A stretch of 64,000 nt of DNA from Isohypsibius dastychi. Its lineage: Eukaryota; Tardigrada; Eutardigrada; Parachela; Isohypsibiidae. The notes below the pieces were generated by a model. The model was not told the origin of the DNA and made no database searches. It saw nothing but the letters and a program-made list of their open reading frames with translations. Below are positions 57,101 through 64,000 of this stretch, one piece after another. The number at the start of each line of letters is the position of its first letter. Within the stretch, counting starts at the first letter, position 1. The stretch covers positions 1 to 64,000 of the forward strand of contig JAQIWT010000005.1 of NCBI GenBank assembly GCA_034696485.1, read 5' to 3'. A program made the position numbers and the translations under genes.

Positions 57101-60100
57101 TTCTGCTTATTGGCTAATTGATTCTTTTTTCCAGATCAAGAGTCTGCAAGATTATTTCGATAAGAATCCATACCCGAAAGATGACGACTTGGAAGACTTG
57201 AGTCGGGCGTTGAATCTGCCACCTCGGGTAATCACCGTCTGGTTCCAGAATGCCCGTCAAAAAGCTCGCAAAAGCTACGAAAATTCAACTCCACCGGAAG
57301 ACGAGTCGTCATTACAACGAACCGCCGGATTAAACTATCAATGCAAGAAATGCTTCAAAGTCTTCCAAAAATTCTACGAATTCACTCGCCATCAGAAGAA
57401 CCTCTGCACCGGCACTTCCGCCGGAAGTAGTCGTGATCTCGATGATTCGTGCAGTATCGCATCCGCTTCTTCCTTTTCATCCACAAAATTGAGTCCGGTT
57501 AAAACGAAAGCGGAAAATGAACTTCCGGTTCCACAACAACAACAACTTTGGGATCCGAATTTGTCGGCAATGTTGGGCGGCTCGCCGTTTGTATTTCCGG
57601 GTCTATATCCACCGAACAGCCCGTTTGGTGTTCTGCAGATGGAGGCGATTTCGTCGCAGAATCAAGCGGGCGCTCCGTCATCTTCGACATCTTCGTCGCC
57701 GAATAAGAGGAGGGTGTCATCTGATGATGAGGGGGATGAGGAAACGCAGGGAAGTAAACGGGTCAGGACGACCATTTTGCCGGAACAGTTGGATTATTTG
57801 TATCAGCAATATAAATTGGATAGCAATCCCAGCCGGAAACAACTGGAGATTATTGCGGAGAAAACAGGTGAAATATCGAGTTATCAATATTTTGACTAAT
57901 CTTTGTGGAAAATCCGTTTTTTTTGAAAAAATCTTCCATGCAAATTTGCGATTTTTCCGCGATTGTTTTGCAGTTAATTTTCGTCAATTGAGTAGTTACT
58001 AATATTTGTGTGAAAGTGGATGAAAATTCTGGTTGTATTGAAACGATGTAATAGCTGGAAATTTTTAAGAAATTTTCAAAAATTTCTTATTATTATTTAT
58101 ATTGTTTATTCGCTTCGTTTATTGGAATTGTTTACTCACTGGGGAAATTGTTTTGGTTGAGATGGGATTTTTGTGGCTCTTTTTTAATTTGCGCATTTTT
58201 TCTTGTTATTATTATTTATTTGATATTATTTATTCGCTGGGAAAATGGTTTCCGAAAGAATTCTGCGACTCATTTTTTTCGTTTTCGCGTTTTTTCTTAT
58301 TATTATTCTTTATTCACTGGGGAGATGTTTCGATTAAGATAGAATTATTGTCATTCCATTTTAATATTTTCGCACTTCATTTCAAAAATATTAAAAAATG
58401 TCCCTCCTGGAATTCAATTTTTTAAATTTGATGATATTGGTTCAGTGAGAAATCTGATAATTTCTCCAACCGGGAGCATTTTTTACAAATTTATAATTAT
58501 TTGGTTTTTTTCAGGTATGAAAAAGCGCGTTGTGCAAGTCTGGTATCAGAACACTCGAGCCCGCGATCGAAAAGGTCATCTCCAGCTCTCCCATCTCTCG
58601 ATCAGCAAACGATGTCCAGTTTGCAAAATGCTCTTCAAAGTGCGAAACGCGCTGGAATCCCACATCTCCATCAAGCATGCCGACATTTATTGTAAGGGTG
58701 ATATCAACATTGATGACCTCCCGGACACGGATGCCGAATCTGGGAATGAACGCTCGAATACATCAAGTCCGATCCCTGAACCCAGTAGCAGTCGGAGAAA
58801 CCATTCTCCCGCACCTTCTTCAAATGCACCTTCGGTCACCGAATCGTTGAAACGGATGTATGCGGATGCTATGAAGAAATATATGCAGGCTGGACACGAA
58901 TCTGGACAGATTGCCATGCCCATCGAAATGGCCACTTCCGCCTCCAAAGGTGAGAAAAAAACTGTTGAATAAATTTCATATTTTTTATTTTTTTGAAAAA
59001 AAAATTGTGATGGAAAACTACAGCATGAAAATCAGGCGTTAAACGAACAATTGCTTGTACCGGGGTAATTGATTGGATGGCGCACTTTGCAACCAAGAAC
59101 GATGAATGTTAGTTTGAAATAAAGTTGCAACATAGAAGAACAAACAAATAAGCAGATGCAAGAAAATAAAGAAGACATTTTATGCTGAAGGGTTCATCAG
59201 CAGCTTCACTTGTATATTTACCAACTTTTTCGCCTCAAAGAAAATATAGCAAAACCATAAATTAAACTCTAGCAAAATATAATTGCCATTGGAATTATTA
59301 ATTTGAGCTTGCGAAGTACTATAGTGTGTGAAATTATTGACAGACACTTTTTGCCATCTTAAAGTTCACGGTTCATAATACTTTTCTTCCTCTCGTTCAA
59401 AAAACTCGGAAAAGTTTTCAAAAGACAAGAGAGGAAATCAGCTTTGTAGTATGTAATTAACGAGTCAAGCTCATCAAGGCCCGAATATGTTTTTCCATCT
59501 CACTCACCATTGTTTTCGAATGTCGCCAATGAGCCGGTTTTTTCTATAGAATTATTAATGACAATAATTATTGATATGCTGCTTCAAAGTGCGACCTAGA
59601 AAATAATTTCATCTTGGCGTTAATTAGTTTATCGTAGCCTAGAGAGAATTAGTTGGCACGTCAGAACCATTCTTTCGATAACCTTCAAGTTCGACCTTTT
59701 TTTTTTTCACAAAATTTTACCAAATTGCGAAGAGAAATAATGAGCGGCGGAAATGATGAGGAGCTCGATGCAAATTATCATCATAACATCTTTCGCAGCT
59801 TTTATTATTTCTTCTTCGCACTATCAACCAGGCCAAACATTATTCGTAATTAGTTGAAGCTAATTATATCCCCTCCGTTTCCGAGTCATGCATCGCAATT
59901 AAAGCCTTTAAAATTGCTCTTTGGAATATGGCAATTAATTGTATTAGAAATTATGAAAATGTGCGTCATGCATTTGATTATTAAAGAAAGCGCGTTTGCA
60001 GCTGTGTCGCTTGGGCTTAGGACATAACATCCAAGTCTGCGATGCATTAATTCCCATCTTCCAGCTGTTTTAAAGTATCGAAAAGCATTTTTAAATTACA

Positions 60101-62956
60101 CAAAAAGTGGAACTAATTAGTTTTGTCACTAAAATAATATTTTTAATTTTGATTGATTTTGTTATAGTGAGTTCATCGCATCGGGTGGAGAGTCCGTTGG
60201 ATTTGTCAGCTCCTCATCACCAAAAGCCGACAAGCAGCATGAATTCAGTGTGTGATGATTCAGGAGATGAGCGTGATAACGAAGGAAGTGAAGGCTCATC
60301 ATTTGATCGTTCGATGGGCTCGAATATGAATATGTCGGGAATGAAGCCTGGAAAACGATTTCGAACTCAAATGTCCAACGCGCAGTTAAAGGTGATGAAG
60401 CGGCTTTTTGCGGATTACAAAACGCCGACGATGGGCGAATGCGAGTTGATTGGACGAGAAATTGGGTTGGCAAAGAGAGTTGTGCAGGTAAATTAATCCA
60501 AAGAAATAAAACTATGATTTCATCGAAAACAAACGCCATCTGGCGGGTTTCTTTCGAATAGAACGTTATCTTCACATCCAGATGTCTTGGAAAATACCGG
60601 GAAATTCAGTTTTTACTGAAATCGGTCAAACTAGATTTTCCATTAATTTATTTAGCAGAAATTAAATTATTTAAATTTTCTCATTTTCATTATTTTTTAA
60701 TTATATCTCTAAATCATTATTTCTAATCATTATCTCTAAATTATCTTTCCTTTAGTATATCAAATCATCTCGTTAAATTTAATAATGGACTTACTGTTAG
60801 AGTATAATACTAAATAAATAAATTACGAGTTTATTTTATCACAAAAAATGGTTGAAATTTTCCGAACAATTTTTTTGATGTATTTATGCACCGTATTTTT
60901 TCTGGGCTTTGTGTTGATATTTTAATTTATATTTTCAATGTCTTCGGAAACTCTCGATGCTTTTCCAGTGATCTAATTCAGTAAAAAATGTTCTTATCAT
61001 AAATTTCATTATTTTTTTTTCTCGTTTTTTTTTCTGGAACCTCGTATTTTTGGCATCGAACTTCTGGATAGATCACTAATATATTTTTTCTGGATTTTTA
61101 GGTCTGGTTCCAGAATGCGCGAGCCAAAGAAAAGAAGAACCGACTCTGCGGCGTCGAGCCGGAAAAGTCGGCCACAGCTGATCACTGTCCATTATGCAAA
61201 GTGACCTATTCTTCTAAAATAACTCTCCAAGATCATCTCTTCACCAAAAGTCACATTGCCTTACTCAAACAAAGCGAAGACTGTCATGAAGGACCTTCTA
61301 CATCGTCTTCACTGATTTCCCACATGACTTCCGGTTCGTCGAATGGGGTTCACTCGTCTTCCAGCAAAAGAAACGGGGAAGAGCGAATTGAACGAAAAAA
61401 CGCGGAATCGACAAAAAAGTCATCGAATAATGTTGCGGCGATTAAAACGGAAAATTTGATGGCGGCGCAGCAGAATGCGGCCATGATGAGCCCGTTTGGG
61501 GATTTGGGAGCAATGATGATGACGGACCCGAATATGATGGCTTATATGTATGCCAGCATGAACCCTTATTATGGGCAGGCTGCCGCCATGTCCGGTTTAA
61601 TGAACCCTTATGCCGGTAAGATCAATTTTTTTAAATTAATTTTTCGGTAAATTTGAAAACTTTTTTTGTTTTTTTCGGATCTTGTTTTTTTGTTATGAAA
61701 TATTTAAAAAACGATTTATGTTTTGTTGGTGCTTTGTTTTGGGTGTATGTATTTTAGTAATCAATGGCTTTTTGAAAATTACAGCTTTTTCGGTAAATTT
61801 AAATTGATTTTTTTGTTATTTATTCTTGTTATTTTTTTGTTGAGAAATATTGATATGACGTATATGATTTGTGTTCAGGTTATTGTTTCGTCTCATGTAT
61901 GGGGAAATTCTGCGATCCATCGCTTTTTTACGATAATAATTTTTTCGGTAATTTTGAACTTTTTTTTATTGTTGTTGTTTTTTTGTTGTGAATTATTTAT
62001 TATATGATTTTGATTTTTTATATTGATTTTCTTCAGGTATGTAAGATTCTCTAATCCATCGCATTTTTGAAAATTATTAATTCTTCGGTGAATTAGATTT
62101 TTCTTCTTTTTTCTGTTCTTGGTTTTTTTGTTGTGAAATATCTAATATATGATGGATATCTTGAATATTAATTTTCAGGAATGCGGGGATTCTGCGATCC
62201 ATCGCTTTTGGAAATTATTAGTTTTTCTCTAAACTTGAATTTTTTTCTTTCTTTTTATATTGTGTTTTTGTTTTGTAATTCTCAATTTATGATTTATATT
62301 TGATTATTGAATTTTTTTTCAGGTATGGGTGGATTTTACGATCCAACAGTTCACGGAACGGCATTGGGGATGCTTCAACTTCCGCCGGGAGCTGGGGAGT
62401 TGATTGCCGCTAAATTGGCGACCTCTGATCGTTCGACGGTGAACCAAAGTGTCGCTTTCGCTCAAGATGGAAAGCGTTTGAGTGATCTCAAAGAATGTAT
62501 CTCATCTTCGGATTTCGCATGTGCCAGTAGTACGCAAAGTGATATTGGTAATATCTGCCGGAAGTGCCAAATGGTATTCCCATCGGAAGCCACTTGTAAA
62601 AACCACCAAACTGCGGTTTGTTATCCGGGAACTCGTGATGTCAAAAACGTGTTGAAACTCATGCAGGTAAGAATTATTCATCCTTGGAAATCATCATTTC
62701 ACTTGAAAAATTGTTTCCGGTTCGGAGTTTCTCCAACATTTTTTTTATAAATTTCCAGATCCATTTCCAATGTTCTGCCTGCGAAAAGCAGTATCCGACC
62801 GTCTCGGAATTCAAAGCCCATTGCTCCACCGCATCCCACTTGAAGAACCGTCAAAGTTATTCTGGGACCGGAAGTGCATCCTTGAAGCGTCCTTCTTCCA
62901 ATGCATCCTCTTTGGACGAAATCTCCTCGGGACGACGAGCTCGCCCGAATAACTGA
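48189..62956 (+). CDS. zfh-2: ZFH-2: zinc-finger homeobox transcription factor (ZFHX3/4 family)
   Basis: Twelve exons: 48189-49280, 49333-50247, 50341-50824, 53213-54351, 54553-55144, 55799-56502, 57135-57867, 58515-58949, 60168-60487, 61102-61615, 62323-62666 and 62759-62956; up to 2,489 residues (2,470 if a likely 57-base intron at 48495-48551 is removed). About 21 C2H2 fingers, several split by introns ([11 protein letters not shown]...HMTM|VH). Four homeodomains: HD1 ~1471-1531 ([31 protein letters not shown], a ZFHX signature), HD2 ~1632-1692 ([25 protein letters not shown]), HD3 ~1850-1910 ([25 protein letters not shown]) and HD4 ~2092-2152 ([25 protein letters not shown]). Family members are nuclear regulators of neuronal and muscle differentiation. 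HD1 has HWYRN in place of WFQN, as in its relatives. Intron 3 (2.4 kb) could hold an internal promoter. Confidence 0.95.
50825..53212 (+). other. zfh-2 intron 3 (2.4 kb)
   Basis: The longest intron of the gene. It contains an ATT/TATA microsatellite (51610-51835) and complex sequence with TTAATTA words similar in style to the upstream desert. It is the most likely place for an internal enhancer or alternative promoter. No exon was found in it. Confidence 0.6.
51610..51835. repeat. ATT/TATA low-complexity tract
   Basis: Tandem TATATA, TATTATG and ATTATATTATT motifs; the ORF at 51675-51875 is a translation of this tract. Confidence 0.8.
56503..57134. repeat. zfh-2 intron 6, degenerate TTTCTAA-type tandem repeats
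   Basis: Nearly the whole intron consists of diverged head-to-tail units containing AATTTCTAAAATTTTCTAAC or TTTCTGAAAACTTCTGACAA, grouped in higher-order blocks of about 150-180 bases. Confidence 0.85.
58085..58345. repeat. zfh-2 intron 7 tandem repeat
   Basis: Three units of about 90-117 bases. Each has a TTATTATTATT start, a TTTATTCRCTGGGRAAATG-like middle and a TTTTTCG/GCGCATTTTTTC-like end, starting near 58089, 58206 and 58297. Confidence 0.7.
59008..60099 (-). repeat. 1.09-kb inverted duplication, zfh-2 intron 8 copy (B)
   Basis: The reverse complement of copy A at 42782-43875. It fills almost all of intron 8 (58950-60167), leaving only 58 bases on the 5' side and 68 on the 3' side with the splice signals. 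A and B lie 15.1 kb apart in opposite orientation and flank zfh-2 exons 1-8. Confidence 0.93.
61700..62345. repeat. zfh-2 intron 10: ~140-bp tandem array of decayed intron/exon-11 junctions
   Basis: Units carry a pyrimidine tract, TTCAGGTATG- or TTCAGGAATG-like words, and GGATTCTGCGATCCATCGC. The CGATCCATCGC word recurs at about 61917, 62056 and 62199; the real exon 11 start (GGTATGGGTGGATTTTACGATCCAACAG-like, in two blocks) is the last unit at about 62323-62345. Spacing is 139-144 bases. A weaker unit lies near 61760. Confidence 0.75.
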
Positions 62957-63471
62957 ATCTGTCTCATTTAATCTCCTCTTCATTTCTGTTTCCTATTATC
63001 AACGCAACAATCACACGAATCTTCCTTTTTTCCACACTCCAAAGATGTCCCCCCAACAATCGACCCCCCTGATGAATTTGGGCTCCCGATGACCCCCCGG
63101 AGAGTTATATATTAGGTTTCTTTCCATTTTTGCTTGTTTTATTTCGTTAAGGTGGGCAAAAAGAGTTTGGCAATAATCTCTGTGTTTTTAGTTTTGTTGG
63201 AGTTTTTTTCCGATTTCCGCTTCGAAGAGTTTGCGAGGGGGTTTTGATTTTGAGTCTCAATTTGTTATCCTTTGATCTGTACATGTTTTTATGGAGCAGC
63301 TTCCGTATTCCATATCTGAGTGTGTATCTGAAATTATCTTTGTCACACATTCATGTTGTGTTTTTTCTTTCTTTTGTTATCTCATCACTTCCGCCGAAAA
63401 GTGTTCATTTTGAATTCCAGTTACCAGTGATACAGTTATTATATATTGGATGAACTGCCTTGATTTCTGCA

Positions 63472-63477
63472 AATAAA
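63472..63477 (+). terminator. Polyadenylation signal (AATAAA) of zfh-2
   Basis: GCAAATAAAGCTGG, 516 bases after the stop codon; the first canonical signal after the zfh-2 coding end that I noticed. Confidence 0.6.
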
Positions 63478-63703
63478 GCTGGAACGAAAATGAATCTGAC
63501 GCGGCAAGAATACCAAATAATAGCTGTGTAAAAAACAACAACGAAAAACAGCGCGGAAAATACAGTGTCAAAATCCGCTTCGCAAACTAGAACGCGTGAA
63601 AGCGGTATGACTCCGCTTATATACTTCCAACGCTAAAACTACAGAGAGTGCGCGGGTGCTATTCGCTGGGAATCCATATGGTATCCAGGTAGAAAAGGTC
63701 GCC

Positions 63704-63735
63704 AATATCCACAGGATGTACATCCTGTGGATATT
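63704..63735. repeat. 32-bp perfect palindrome
   Basis: Left half AATATCCACAGGATGT and right half ACATCCTGTGGATATT are exact reverse complements with no spacer. Such a perfect palindrome can extrude a cruciform or bind a dimeric factor. Confidence 0.9.
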
Positions 63736-64000
63736 TTCATTCATTCGCGCGATCTTGGAAATCATATGGCAACTTTCGTTTTCGAGATGCGCTATTTCAG
63801 CGTCGAATCCAGATCGTACCCAGCTGAAAGGTGTGTATCCATACCGCTATGCGCCTCCCTCAAACCATTGAGACGGAGTGGGTCCGCTTTATCGACATTG
63901 GCGGAAGCGAAGCGCTTATAAGGGTGTTGCCCTTCCAACTTCTCGCATTCCCCAAACAAACAACGACAAGCGCACCTGCTGTGTCCAGTTTTTAACTGAC

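Larger units (their letters stand above)
62957..64000. other. zfh-2 3' UTR and downstream intergenic region
   Basis: The 3' UTR probably runs to about 63490. Beyond it are a 32-bp palindrome (63704-63735) and GC-richer sequence with repeated phrases (GCTTATA, CTTCCAAC, GGAATCCATATGGTATCC). No gene is supported. Confidence 0.5.

Overview
The window reads as a contiguous piece of a nematode nuclear genome, most likely a free-living rhabditid-type worm; I do not name the species. The evidence is compact intron-rich genes (many introns of 45-80 bases) with TTTCAG-type acceptors, acceptor-like sites just 5' of several start codons (possible spliced-leader sites), roughly 35-40% GC by eye, and a nematode-like gene set (secreted chitin-binding proteins, a ZFH-2 homologue). 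All gene models were assembled by hand from splice signals. For every multi-exon model the exon lengths add up to a whole number of codons.

Layout. 1-1,810: intergenic, with a near-perfect 137/138-bp inverted repeat. 1,811-3,271 (+): secreted Pro/Thr-rich protein. 3,571-6,133 (-): BOD1/Shg1-family protein with a long acidic tail. It shares a short head-to-head promoter with 6,644-9,389 (+), an HP1-like protein with an N-terminal chromodomain and a C-terminal chromo-shadow domain, joined by a linker of seven consecutive frame-neutral exons. 10,345-13,072 (+): hypoxanthine-guanine phosphoribosyltransferase. 13,423-14,040 (+): Ly6/three-finger GPI-type protein. 14,563-16,410 (+): chitin-binding protein. 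17,749-19,718 (-): ankyrin-like protein of unknown role. 20,741-21,455 and 22,089-23,001 (+): two related chitin-binding (CBM14) proteins in tandem. 23,484-27,554 (+): WDR59, a GATOR2 subunit. 28,007-28,633 (-): CYTH/thiamine-triphosphatase-like protein. About 29,905-31,014 (+): an unrecognised small multi-exon gene whose last intron carries a 261-bp tandem duplication and a CRE-plus-ETS minisatellite. 31,015-48,160: about 17 kb with no supported gene, probably the regulatory domain of the next gene. 48,189-62,956 (+): zfh-2, a giant zinc-finger homeobox transcription factor with about 21 C2H2 fingers and four homeodomains.

The genes do not form one pathway. Two chromatin regulators (BOD1/Shg1-like and HP1-like) are divergently paired. 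WDR59 (nutrient sensing through TORC1) and HPRT (purine salvage) are housekeeping. The CBM14 genes and the Ly6 gene encode secreted or surface proteins.

The most unusual signals are: (i) a ~1.09-kb, nearly identical inverted duplication with one copy in the zfh-2 upstream desert (42,782-43,875) and the other making up almost all of zfh-2 intron 8 (59,008-60,099); (ii) strong over-representation of the octamer CCGGAAGT/ACTTCCGG in and around genes, in all three codon frames, and its apparent absence from the 17-kb desert; (iii) an 18-bp minisatellite fusing a perfect CRE palindrome to that octamer; (iv) the modular HP1-like linker; and (v) a ~140-bp tandem array of decayed copies of an intron/exon junction in zfh-2 intron 10.
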